NCBI RefSeq assembly: GCF_030272615.1 | Contig: NC_081409.1 | Coordinates: 204,704,864-204,768,863 of the forward strand | Direction of reading: 5' to 3' | Length of the DNA stretch: 64,000 bases | Source of the DNA: Cryptomeria japonica | Taxonomy: Eukaryota > Streptophyta > Pinopsida > Cupressales > Cupressaceae | Part shown: in pieces, positions 34,975 to 45,884 of the stretch | Layout of the letters: the number at the start of each line of letters is the position of its first letter | How positions within the stretch are numbered: position 1 is the stretch's first letter | The notes under the pieces: generated by a model | Seen by the model: only the letters and a program-made list of their open reading frames with translations | Database searches by the model: none | What the model was told of the DNA's origin: nothing | Program-made: the position numbers and the translations under genes

Positions 34975-35869
34975 TCAGAAATAATATTAGCTTTTTATTT
35001 GTAAACAAAAAAAATAAATATAGAGCTAACATGAAAGAGCCACAAGGTCTATGACATCAAGGCCTTTGGTTGCAAGAGCATCAATAAAAGCCCGAGGCAT
35101 TGGAGGTTGGATTTGGAAGGTTCACAAGTGTCACAGTTTGACTGACAAAATTCAAGCTGTCCCTCCGCCCTAGAGGCACTTTGTATTTTGGCCCTCCACT
35201 CTATTATAAAAAAATCAATGACAAAATTACAAAACAAATCAAAACAAAAAAACTACAAAGAGAAAATAATCGAGACAAAACCCACAAAAAAATGTAGAGG
35301 AACCCACAGAAAATGCATCTCTCTCTTTACCAAATCATTATGAAAAGAAAAAAGTAGATCCAAATATGCTTAAATTACTTCATATAATGATAAATTTACC
35401 TCTGCGACTGAATCACGAGCTGCCAGAGCAGTGATGTCTGCACAGGAAATGACGACATCACAGGCCTTGTCCACAAGCTCTTTAATATCATTTATTATTT
35501 CAAAATCTTTTTTCCGTAATGTTAAATTTGGAGTGGCATCTTGCTCACTCGGCCCGTTGGCTGATCCATCCAACATAACTGAAGCATCATAGCCTTGTGC
35601 AATAGATTTCACCATTTAACACCAACCCAACAAACAAATACAGCGAAACAAATAAATTAGATAAAACCCAACCTGAATAAAACAGTCATGAAAGTGAAGA
35701 CGAAGCAACGCGACGGCCTGAGTAATATCCTTGTTTAATTGAAACTTGATCTGTTCTTCGACAATGGATTCCAGATTGGGACAGGTGTTGTCATAAAAGC
35801 TCCATGAAAGCTCATTTTCCAGAGGAATCTCTGCATTTGAATACAGGACATTCTCTGCTCCAGCGATGC

Positions 35870-35960
35870 AAGAGAAAGGAACTTTCTGTAAACCATGCAA
35901 ACTAGAACTTTCCTTACATAACTTGGGAAAGGAACTTTCTGTAAACCATGCAAACTGGAA
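35870..35960. repeat. 54-base tandem duplication at the peroxidase 5' end
   Basis: GGAACTTTCTGTAAACCATG occurs at about 35878 and 35932. It duplicates the candidate start codon, so the true initiation site of the former gene is ambiguous. Confidence 0.7.
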
Positions 35961-36206
35961 TTTTCATTATATGATGCAAGAGAAAGGAAACTTGTCTCAC
36001 ATAATTCAGACTATCTCACACATAAAAATGCTCTTGGTGTTAATCTCACAACTCTAGGAAATATTCTATTTACAAAATAGAAGACGTTCTCTTACTGAAC
36101 ATTCAACACGAGCTGCACTTAAGCAACTTCGACAACCACACCTTTTGAACTATAGAAACTTAACACTATCTGCTATCAGGAATCCCTATGTTTAAGATGA
36201 TGTATC

Positions 36207-37080
36207 TTTTTTTTTTTCAATGATTGATAATAAAAAGGGTTAAAAATTTATTCAAAATGAGAAAGAGAAATACATAAATAAAACAATCCACCCAACTAAG
36301 AGAAGACTACAATGGACTTTTCTCGATCAACAAGTTGAACCAACTTTGGAGAAAGTTGTCCGTTGTCCTCAATAGACCAGCCCTCCATAAAGTCTGAAGT
36401 CCATTTAGCAAGACAATCAACCATTCCATTCCATTCCCTAGTAATATGATTGAAAGTGACAGACTCAAAAGAATTACAAAACAAAAGAATCTGTCAAATA
36501 ATCAACTATAACTGTCAATTAACGCCATCGAAGTTCTACTTATTTAGCAAAGCCACCACAACCTAGGAGTCAGATTCCACAACAATCCATTGCCAACAAA
36601 GAGAAGAACAATGCACCACCATAAACAAAATAGCAAGAGCCTCCATATAGTTATTTGTGTGACAACCCTTGTAGATAGAAAACAAAAACTGGACTTGCCC
36701 TGAGCTATCACGCCCCACGCTACCAATACCAACATACCTAGGATTACCCCTTGAAAACCCATCAGTATTAATTTCAAAACACAAAGAGGAGGAGGGCTCC
36801 AATGACCCACTCTAGAAATCCTGTGCAAACGATGATGACATCTATTCCTCATAAGTTGTCGAGACAACATCACTCTCGAATTAGAAAGAGAGAAATTAAA
36901 GCGGTTACAAATATCAATCTCCCTAGGAGCCACTCCCCCAACAAGGTCACACTTTTCCGAAACAGTCCCTCGAAGAAGAATGCAAAATTTTCCACCACAC
37001 ATGTTGAATAGTTAACTTGGCATCTTAGAAAATCTGACAATTCCTTTTCAACCAGATGTGCAATGGTTAAGTTGATAGTA
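36207..37080 (-). pseudogene. 5'-truncated LINE L: end of ORF2 with RNase H
   Basis: On the minus strand the RNase H domain common at the C terminus of plant LINE ORF2 is readable. INTDGFSRGNP carries the first Asp, NNYMEALAI the Glu and VVESDS the next Asp; after stops come FNHITREWNGMVDCLAKW. The element ends in an 11-base T run on the plus strand (36207-36217), which is the poly-A tail. Segments toward 37080 on the same strand look like the linker before RNase H. The RT domain itself is missing, as expected for 5' truncation. Several stops and frame changes are present. Confidence 0.78.
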
Positions 37081-38570
37081 AAATATGAAATGCTTAACGA
37101 GTCTTTAGTGCTATACATATGACGTGTGAAGCAAATGAAATGGCTTTCAACACCATCCAAGCATGCACTTTGATTTGACTGAATTCTTCATTGTCAACAC
37201 TATATTTACTCCCTCATCTGCCCACAGTCTAAAGTTTTTTAGCAATTTTTGTATGTATGAATTAAAATAGTTGTAGTCAACTACTTCTACGGTCTTTCCA
37301 TTAAGACATAAGTGTGTAGAAGCATGTAAAAAAGATGTATATATCATTGGCAAATTAATGAATATAGGTGGTTTTTGGGGCTTTTCATGTGTGTGTTTTC
37401 TATATGCTCAATTTCCTATATGCTATGTTTTGCTCTGTTTGTTCACTCTATTCCAGATTGTTCTAACCGTTGTATAAATATGCAATAATGTTTTTTTATA
37501 GATGGAAATATGCTTATCACTTTATTCATCCATTGCCATGAATCTTCTTGTATGCTTTACCATTAACATTCCATAAATAAAGGTGGTTTCAGGGAGAACA
37601 AAGATCAAACCATATTATCCTTGGTCAAAACAGGGACACAAGTAGGGGGTTTCAACACAATTAAGTAAAAGGAAATTATTCAAATTCATTTTTCTCTATA
37701 TTTTCTAGCGATTAGAAGAGGCATGTTCCTGCAACTTATTACTTCTAACATTGATTACTTAGCACAAATTATAAATGCCTAAAATTTGAGTTTTTTAAAT
37801 GTTTCTCTTTCTTTGTCGTAGTAAATAGCATCAAAATAATAATTTTGAAAGTGTCTTAATGATATAATAGCTGAGCATCTAGCCTTAGAAATAAGCATTT
37901 CTTTCTACCATCTGGTCTATACCAAGGAGAACATGCTTGGCATTTTCTTCATAATCGATCAAGGAATATACAAAACATATTAAATCATGTAAATTGTTGT
38001 CTAAAACAAGATTTACTTCAATTGCATGCCAAGAAAGTTGGATTAGATATTCTGCAGAAATAGCGTTATTATTTGCCAGTACAAATTATCCAAATCAAGA
38101 TTGCCATAAGACTTTTAAGCAACTACTCATTTTCCTCGAAAAATATAATACACTACGCCACCAAATGTGAGCATAATTCTCTTCTGCGAATAATTTCTGA
38201 GAATGTTAGAGAAAGCACAGTGTAAGAAATGTGGAAAGTGGTGAGAGGTTTCTCACAATAAAATAGTCTATGGGCTAAATACATTTATTTAGTATAACTA
38301 GCAATTGCACTTTGGTGTGTAATGGGCACGTTTAAGAGGTTTGAAAAGTCAATGAAGAAAAATTCAAATGGTCTATTTTTGTATACATTTAGGCAGTACA
38401 TGAGGTCAATTGATAGGAAATTTAGCAAATGTTGTTTTTCCAACAAAAAGGTCTCAATGAAGAAATTGTAGCTTCAAATCAACTATGCATCCACTTAGAT
38501 GGACTCAAACATGACTCAAAATGAAACCTCTGAAAAAAGAAAATAATCAAGATCCATTGCCAGCATGCTC
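37081..38570. other. Non-coding stretch, nothing recognised
   Basis: No gene, LTR pair or clear repeat is visible. Short ORFs here have no recognisable composition or motif. Confidence 0.55.
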
Positions 38571-38584
38571 ATATTATGTTTGCA

Positions 38585-38860
38585 ATAGGGGGAGAGGGGG
38601 AAAAAGAGAGAGGGAGAGATAGAGTTGGAAAGAGAAAGAGAGAGAGATGGGTAAGGAGATGGAGATAGAGATCAATATGGAGAAGGAGATGGAGCACAAG
38701 ATGGATATAGAGTGGAGAGGGAGAGGTACACACACACACACACACATAGAGAGAGAGATATATATATATATATAAAGGGGCAAGAATAGTGAGGCAGATA
38801 TTAGATAAAGAGAAAGATAAAAAGAGATATATAAAGTTAGAGAGAAAGATGCAAGAGTAG
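38585..38860. repeat. Compound GA/CA/TA microsatellite
   Basis: An imperfect GA-rich tract (GGAGATGGAGATAGAG type) is followed by a CA run near 38729-38746, a GA run and a TA run near 38758-38773, then more GA-rich sequence. Confidence 0.9.
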
Positions 38861-38866
38861 TGAGAG

Positions 38867-39330
38867 TGTTGAACACTATCGGAAGCTAAGAGGGAGCTGG
38901 GGAAGGGGGGAGGCGGGTGAATTAGCATTCACTAAATATTACCACATTAAAGTAATTCCAACTCTATTATTTGTCCATATCAACAAGATGAAAGTAAATA
39001 GTAGTAACAACAAAACATCCACACAAGAACACCAAATTTTTATGTAAAAAACCCAAATTGGGAAAAAGCACGGTGAGAATCAAACTTACAATATATAATA
39101 ACAATTTTAAAATAAACAAGGCTTCCTGCCAAAAGAGCTTACTGCTCTAGACTTGCAGATTGAGGCACACAATCTTAGGCAAGATACAAAAAGAGCTCAC
39201 TTAGCTGAAGATCACTTCTACAAGGAAAGAGACAAAACTGATCTCATAAAACAATAGGAATAGTAGATAAAACTATATACAAAAAACATCTATTTGAATG
39301 TAGATAACAATTCACTGTATATACTTTGAA
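38867..39330 (-). repeat. Copia LTR fragment, minus orientation
   Basis: The plus strand starts TGTTGAACAC. Read on the minus strand this end shows AATTCACCCGCCTCCCCCC and then TGTTCAACA, the typical C-rich 3' end of plant copia LTRs. Further in, CTCACCGTG and the GGGTTTT-type stretch before TACATAAAAA match the pattern in the LTR of A. No partner LTR or internal region is seen, and the right edge is a guess. Confidence 0.5.
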
Positions 39331-39358
39331 AAAAACAATCTTGAGAAATTTATCTAAC

Positions 39359-40717
39359 ATGGAAAGTTTGAAACTGCAACTCTCACTTGGTTCTCCCACC
39401 TGCACCTCTGCATGCTCCTCTGTTGTTGCTCTCCCTGCCGGATTGGATCGTGCTACGATTGATGCTAGTCCAACTTGGGCTTTGCTGGCCGTTGGTGGCT
39501 CTTGCCCCGACTCTACTCAAGTTTCGAGGGTTCCCTCTTCATCTTCACGTAGAGGGGATGGATCAGGGTTTATCCTTGTCTCTTGTGTCACCTCTGCCAA
39601 TGTGAATGAAGCATCTGGAAAGGAAATAGAGAACAATGTGAATATTTTTACGGAGCATAGTATTATCTGTAGATTCAAGGGTTTCTGGCCCAACCTCCCA
39701 GAGTTGCTTAAATGGATCCCCTAGCACTGGGATCCTCTTATTTCGGGTACTGTTCACATTTTCCCTATGGCTAAAGTTTTCTTTGCTGCTAAATTTGAGA
39801 ACGCTAAGGACAATAGAAAAATCTTGTGCGAAAGTTTTTTCTATGAGAAAGATAAAATGTCTCTTTTGGCCAAACCTTGGCACACTTATTTTAACCCTCT
39901 TTCTGAGAAGTTCAACAAAATTTTGATTTGAGTTAGGCTTCCTTACCTTCCTCTCCATTTGTGATTTCATTCTCTCTTTGAGGAGATTGGTGATGCTATT
40001 GGGAGCTTCATTATGGTGGATAATGACTCCTCTAAGCTTTACCATACTACTTTTGCTCACATTATGGTTGAGCTAGACATTTCCAAGGGACTACCACCTG
40101 AGATTGCCATTAATTCCTCTTTTGGCTACTGGGTCCAATCTTTGGATTACGAAGGTATTCCTTTTAGGTGTCGTAGATGCTTTAAAGCCGACCATGCAGC
40201 TAGGAATTGTAGGCTTGAGAAGAAAAATCTGGTTGCCTCATGGTGGTCAGGGGCTTCTTTCTGGCATTATACAGTTAATAAATCTTCAGAGGCTTCTAAA
40301 GAGTCATTGGGCGTTGGGGTTTCTACTTTGGCTGACTCGGATTCTTTATTAGCAATGAATTATTTGGACGCCACATTGGATGCTCCTATGATTAAAGATG
40401 TTGTTATACAGGTTGCTGCTATCTCTTCTGCTGAAAATGGTTTGTTGTCTCCTACCCCATCGATTGCTTCACAGTGTGTTGGCATAAATTTTGCCCCATC
40501 TGTTGGTTGTGATCCTGCACCTGCAACGGTTATTGTTCCCTCTATTGACACTCTTTTTTCCAATCCAGAAAGATCGGTGTTGGGCCCTTCGGATTGGACA
40601 GTTGCAGTAGCTAAAGTTGAAGATGGGTGGATTACTGTAAAGGGGAAACATTCAAAGATGTCCAAGTCATCTTTTGATATGACTCTTCGTTCCCACAAGG
40701 CCAATTGGAAATCTTGA
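39359..40717 (+). pseudogene. LINE ORF1-type gene K2 (DUF4283 plus zinc knuckle)
   Basis: One frame runs from the ATG at 39359 to the stop at 40717 with only three internal stops (39722, 39929, 39962). After a Ser/Pro-rich N-terminal part comes the DUF4283-type region, with WPNLPELLKWIP, MAKVFFAAKF, KPWHTYFNPLSEKFN and VRLPYLPLH. Then comes an intact CCHC_4 knuckle CRRCFKADHAARNC (about 40170-40211) and a long low-complexity tail. It resembles K1 in domain order but is clearly diverged. As with K1, no ORF2 polymerase follows, and an A-rich run is seen near 40890. The likely role is RNA binding in LINE retrotransposition. Confidence 0.78.
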
Positions 40718-40911
40718 GGGTGCTTGTAGTTGGTTGTTTGGGCTAGTTTTACTGTCCCTTTCTTTGTCTAGGTTGCATGCTTTCTTTAGGGGTAGTCCCT
40801 ATTTTTTGGTTGTTCTATCTAGCTGGGCTTTCAATGCTTTATGGGTATGTGCACAAAGATGGTGGTCATAAAAGTGGACACCACCCAAAAAAAACATGGA
40901 AAAACAAGCAG

Positions 40912-41062
40912 TGCATACGCGGTTTTAAAATTTAAAATTCCCGTGTACGCACTTAGGTTTGTTCTTCCTGAGCCTAGAGAAGATAGCGCATACGCGCTGC
41001 TCAAAGGAAAATGAGCGCGTACGTGATAATAATCCAAATATAACCGCGTACGCGATGCCTGG
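40912..41062. repeat. CGCGTACGCG-type word cluster
   Basis: Five near-palindromic CpG-rich words (GCATACGCGG, GTGTACGCAC, GCGCATACGCGC, GCGCGTACGTG, CCGCGTACGCG) occur within 150 bases of otherwise AT-rich DNA, about 400 bases before the orphan ORF at 41466. Confidence 0.7.
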
Positions 41063-41329
41063 TAAAAAAAGTTTTTAAAAAAAATGGGTCTCATTTACTC
41101 ATGAATTGCGCGTTTTTTACTTTGTTTTTTTCCCATTTCCTCTTCTAAACTGCGAACGGGGTGCTAGTTTGTCCTCCAAGCTATCGATCAAGGTTAGTTT
41201 TTGTTTATTTTTGTCTTTCTTTCTCGTTTATGCAATTTGTTTTACATTTTGAATTTAATTTCATTAATTTTGATTAGGTTTTTTAATTTTTTATTTCAAA
41301 AACCAAATTCTTCTAATCCAGAATAAGAA

Positions 41330-42329
41330 CAACCAAATGCACCTCCTGAAAAACACACAAGAACATCCCCCAATTCCTCCTTTTGACCACACACCCGAAA
41401 CACAAGAGTAATTAATTAATCAATTAGGACAAAATACGTCTAAAATCAATAGACTGATTGTTAAATTGAAAACTTCTAAACTTGACCATCATCAATCCCT
41501 CGCCACTAGCCTAGAAATATTATCTAGTGGTGCCATAGTTGTTTCCACACAAATTACCAAATGGGGAAGCTTTAGAGATAGGTGTCATCAATTCTATGCC
41601 AATGGGCTATCATACGATGGAGTAAAAAAGAAAAATATTTCTAAACAATAAATATGTGCCCTTTTCGTTGATCCCAAAACTATTCAGTCATTACCTCTTA
41701 ATACAAAGAGGTTTCCCATACATTGGTGTACCAATGTGCAGATGAAGAATCTTTTTTGGCAGAGCTGGTGGATGGTCTTTGATGATCCACCTTGTAATAA
41801 TTATGAGGTGCCACTATATTTTTTGAGAAAAGTATATTGTGAGTTTGTGCTCAATGAGTGCCCAAACTATTTTGACATGAGAGAGTTCTATGGTAGAGGT
41901 GGTGGCTCTACCCAAGATAGACCTGGAGCCCATAGGCGATTACTTGCGAAGAGTCACCGCCCCCTAGCCAAACCCAAGGTGCATCAGGCTGTCCCAGTAG
42001 AGCTAAAAGAGTCGATGGAGCTACAGACTCTTCAAGCTACCACAACATTGACTGGTGCCATCATCCAGCATGGTCCGTCATTAACACACCCTATTGTATT
42101 GGATGATGAGCCATTAGAGGGTGACAGAGAGCCCATCTAGCATATGTGTATCAGTTGCTCGAGGATATGCTCGAGGATAGATGATGCAGCTGGTGCAGAT
42201 GGATCCTCATATCATTTGTGCACGATTTGCGGTTGTAGATGTCAAGCCCACACGGTTGAGGATGTTGTGCTAACAGATGAGTTAATGGACATGGTGTTTG
42301 CCCATGAGCCACAGAAACAAGTGTGTTGA
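41330..42329 (+). pseudogene. Orphan ORF upstream of gypsy D, with Cys-rich end
   Basis: I do not recognise this gene. Reading resumes through stops and shifts from about 41330 (LLKNTQEHPPIPPF), through KWGSFRDRCHQFYANGLSYD, MKNLFWQSWWMVFDDPPC and VYCEFVLNECPNYFDMREF, to a Pro-rich linker. A Cys-rich end follows, with MCISCSRICSR and YHLCTICGCRCQAHT, which could be a zinc-binding module. The stop is at 42327-42329, 46 bases before gypsy D begins, so D may have cut off what followed. GTTAGT (about 41193) and a following AG near 41278 could bound an intron. Confidence 0.4.
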
Positions 42330-42375
42330 TTTAAATTCATAACATTTTATTTATCTGTCACTTTAAATTTGTAAT

Positions 42376-43851
42376 TGTATGTGGGGAAAGAGGGGCGATG
42401 AAACTTAAAATGTGAAAAATGAAGCTCAAAGAGGCTTGCCCACACACCCACAGGACTTCTAGGTGCAAGTTATGAAGTCATGAAGAATGACTCAACTTCC
42501 CAAGGTTGCTTCCATGGTTCTCTATCTCACAAGGTCCCTCAAGCCAATGTCTTTGCTCTCAGACCACTGAGCAAAGTGGCTTAGGGATGACTAATGCAAT
42601 AACGAGGGATGCTTATGATGGATTTAGTTATGAAAATGCATCCTATCTATGCATGATTCTATAAATGAAATAAACTAGATTATAAGATGACAAGATTAGT
42701 AGCAATACTATCCTAACATGATATACTAGTTTATGAGTTAAGCTAATGATGAAGGAAATAGTCTAAAATGCTTATTAGATTAATTCCTATTTACAAAGAG
42801 AAGCTAGATGTGTTAATAAAATTGAGCATAAATGAGATACTAAAAGCTTGCATGGATCCTTTAAATGGAGGAATGAGAGCTCTATTTATAATGAAACTAG
42901 GGCAATGGATGGTCAGGATTGAAAGAGTTAATCAAGGGTCAAGTTTGAAAGTTGTCAATCCATGTTTACAATTTTCACCAATGAAATGGTGACAATTGTC
43001 AACATAAGGCTGGTTGAGAGGAGAGGTAGGAAGCATTAAATGCTTGAAAAGACCTCATGGTTACCCTAGGAGGTAAGGGATAAGGTTAGCTTAGGGTTAT
43101 CCAATGGATAAAGCTTTTATCCAAGAGATAAACTCTTGTGCAAAGGGTAAAGGAATAACCATAGTCAAAGCAATAAATGCTTGATGAGACCCTTGGGTTA
43201 CATGGAGGTTAAGTTAGTCAAAAAGTCTCTAACCATGTCACTAAGGGTTAGTTAACCATTAATGGTTTAAAGACTTTGGGGACAAATTTGTAAGAGTCCT
43301 TCTAGATTTGGGGGTATTCAACAAGTTAGCTTGTTGAATGGATAAAGGCTTTAATTCTTTTTGAAGACTTTACTCCAAATTTGAGAAGTGACCTCATCAA
43401 ATTTAGGGAAAAGGGATAATGACTAGTTTTGGGCTAATTGATTAGGATTAGATGAATTCTAGAAGAAATTAGGAATAGGGTTTAGGATGCAAGTGGGAGA
43501 TGTAGGAAAATGGAAGTGGGTGAGGGAAAATAGAATTAATTAAAATAAATTACTTTATTTCAATTTGGTTGCAATTTGGGAAATTGAATAAATTAGATTT
43601 ATTCAATTTGGGGTAGACTATTAATTAAATGTAAATTTAATTAAAAGGTAAGAAGAAGGGATTTAACTAAATAAAATGATTTATTCAATTAAATGATATA
43701 AAGGGCTCTAGTGAATTTAACTAAATAAATTGAATAATTTACTTAATTAAATAGAGGAATGTGGGTGATTTAGTTAAATTAGTTTTAACTAAAATAGAGG
43801 AATAAACATAAAATATTCATTTAGGAATATGGTCATTTTTATACATCTACA
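42376..43851 (-). repeat. 3' LTR of D (left copy)
   Basis: It begins TGTATGTGGGGAAAG and ends CATCTACA. Its first 457 bases match 63544-64000. On the minus strand TATAAATAG (42882-42890) is a TATA box shared with the LTR of E. Confidence 0.92.
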
Positions 43852-43868
43852 TTTTGCCCCTCTTTGAA
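43852..43868 (-). other. Polypurine tract of D
   Basis: The minus strand reads AAAGAGGGGCAAAA directly before the LTR. Confidence 0.88.
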
Positions 43869-44369
43869 GTGACGTGTATGCACATGTTAATTCAAAGAAA
43901 ATGATGTGTCATCATGATTTGGTTATGATCAGTTTTTATGTCGAGATGTTCATGTCGTGCCTCAGATTTGGTAACCAATGCCCCAAATTTGATTAAATGA
44001 TGTTGATAATGCCCCCTCAGGAGATGAATCAAATTTTTTTGAAAATTTGATTTGATTTGGATAAATTTAATGGCATTTTAAATTTTGGTCTATGTTGAAT
44101 GTGATAAATTGATTCATCTCCCGATAATGATGTTTGGTAGAGTTATATGAGACACCACAAGTGATTCTCGTGTTTCTCAATGTAATCCTAATTTTAATTT
44201 ACCCTATAAAAGGGAAAAAGTGATTCCTTTTTGTTGGCATTACAATAAGTTGGAAGATTGTTAGCATTACAATAAGTTGGGAGATTGTTAGCATTACAAT
44301 AAGTTTATTGGTTGATGATATTGAGAAGGTTGTTGAAGATGAATGATATAATTGATAAAGAATGATTAT
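43869..44369 (-). other. 3' non-coding region of D up to insertion H
   Basis: No gene is seen. At 44232-44311 a 27-base unit beginning TGTTAGCATTACAATAAG is present three times in tandem. Confidence 0.6.
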
Positions 44370-45807
44370 TGTCTTAATATTATTATTTTGTCATTGATGT
44401 CAAGCAATTGATTTTTTGATTCAGTATGATGTTGCCATATCTTAAAAAGTATGTTTTGATGAGTATAAAGATGTCGGTAAATGACACAGAAAGAATGTGA
44501 AAATAAAGGGGAGTAATAAGTTATTCAATGGGCAACTATTACCGAGTTAGACAATGATGAGATTATGATGTTTTGATTGTTTTGATATCCTATATATGTG
44601 TATTCAAAGACTGAACAAGAAGGAGAAAAGATTTCATGCAATAGAATGTGTAAAAGTTTGTTATTGTTCTATTTTACCGAGCAAGGAACTAGTCAGTAAA
44701 CTCCAAGGTTATCGATGTCGGTTAAAGAAGGAAAAAGTCACCGAGAAGAGAATGACTACCGAGTAAAGTTCAGTATTAACCGAGTATCAACCGAGCAGTA
44801 ACATAATGCATTAAATGAGTGAATACATTATTAAATGAAGGATGCCAATGAGCTGGAGATTTATTGAAGATTGGAATGTCATGCAAGAAGTTTGTTAAGG
44901 ATCAATGGCAATGAAAATTCAAGAGTTAGATCTACAGCGCAGATTGAACGGTCATAACCAAGCACAAGTACCAAGGAAGGATACAAGTTTCAAGGCAAGA
45001 TAAAACATTTTTCAGACCGAAAGATTCAATGAACCTAGTCAAATTTGAAGATCTGATGGTTAAGATTAATCATGGGAAATGTGATTAAGGAGATTAAGCA
45101 GTCAGGAATTGCTTATAAATAAAGAGTAGTTGAAGAACAATGGATGCGGGCAAACTGAAGCACGGTGATGCTATAGAAGTGATAACCGAGTACAGGAGAT
45201 TGAAGATCTGATTGAAGAACAGATTGAGAAGCCCAGCAAGGAGAAAGATAAGTCTTATGATAAGATTATCTTGAGCACATTGAGCACATAGAATCTGCTT
45301 TAACATTTTAGATGTGAAGTTGCAGATATATTTTATTACTGTTATTTATTTTTGTAAGTGACAGGAAATCTCTTAACCGAGTGGACTTAACAGTCTTATT
45401 TGTAAATCCTCTTGGAAGGTAACATTCTGAATGAGTGTTTGAAATCCTTTGACAAGGTCACTTCTAACAAAGTGAAGATTCTAACAGATCTGAGGGAAAT
45501 CACTTAACTGGGTCACATCTAGCAATGTGTCTATAATCTTTAATAAGATTTGCTTTTAACCGAGCATACTCTAGAAGAGTATATTTTCTTGTGGGTCCGA
45601 AATCCCACAGTAGTTTTTCCCTATTAGGTTTTCCACGTTAAATCTAGTGTCAAATGTGATTTAATGTTATAAGTTTATCTATTTATGAGTTTGAATGATT
45701 TACAGTCATAGTTGCATATCAAGTAAGTGCTACCGAGGTTGAATCGAATTAGAGTATTGATTATTGAGGTTATCTGATTCATCCCCCCCCCTCTCATCTA
45801 ACTAACA
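44370..45807 (+). repeat. Solo copia LTR H
   Basis: This is a 1438-base sequence from TGTCTTAATATT to ATCTAACTAACA. It has the features of the LTRs of A and B: TCATTGATGTCAA near the start, CCCACAGTAGTTTTTCCC and GGTTTTCCACG in the right third, and a C-run before the end. No internal coding region follows, and ATTAT (44365-44369) resembles ATTTT (45808-45812). This is what recombination between two LTRs leaves behind. Confidence 0.68.
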
Positions 45808-45884
45808 ATTTTTGTCTCATTTGTGCTTGTTGACTTTGGAGAAAGTGACATGTGGAGAAAAGTCAACATGCCGATTCCATATTC

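Larger units (their letters stand above)
33574..35925 (-). pseudogene. Class III peroxidase pseudogene, four exons
   Basis: All parts of a secretory plant peroxidase (haem enzyme that oxidises substrates with hydrogen peroxide) are present in order. Exon 1 (about 35900-35673) has LSWSFYDNTCPNLESIV and the distal-histidine motif LRLHFHDCF. Exon 2 (35593-35400) has YDASVMLDGS and SCADITALAARDSV. Exon 3 (35200-35031) has GGPKYKVPLGRRDS and, after a 1-base insertion, ATKGLDVIDLVALS. Exon 4 (about 34024-33577) has the proximal-histidine motif SAHTIGIGHC and, after another 1-base insertion, CPTTNVTNTT and GEIRTNC. GT and AG sites bound introns 1-3 (79, about 199 and about 1006 bases). The exon 1/2 joint is also one base out of phase. 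Three frame errors make it a pseudogene. No clear signal peptide is seen at the start. Confidence 0.92.

Noticed and set aside
33574-35925. A working peroxidase gene
   Set aside because: Three separate frame errors disrupt the coding sequence, so I list it as a pseudogene unless sequence errors are shown.
38569-38928. Minus-strand ORFs of 100-119 codons rich in Leu, Ser and Tyr
   Set aside because: These are translations of the GA/CA/TA microsatellite and would not be real proteins.
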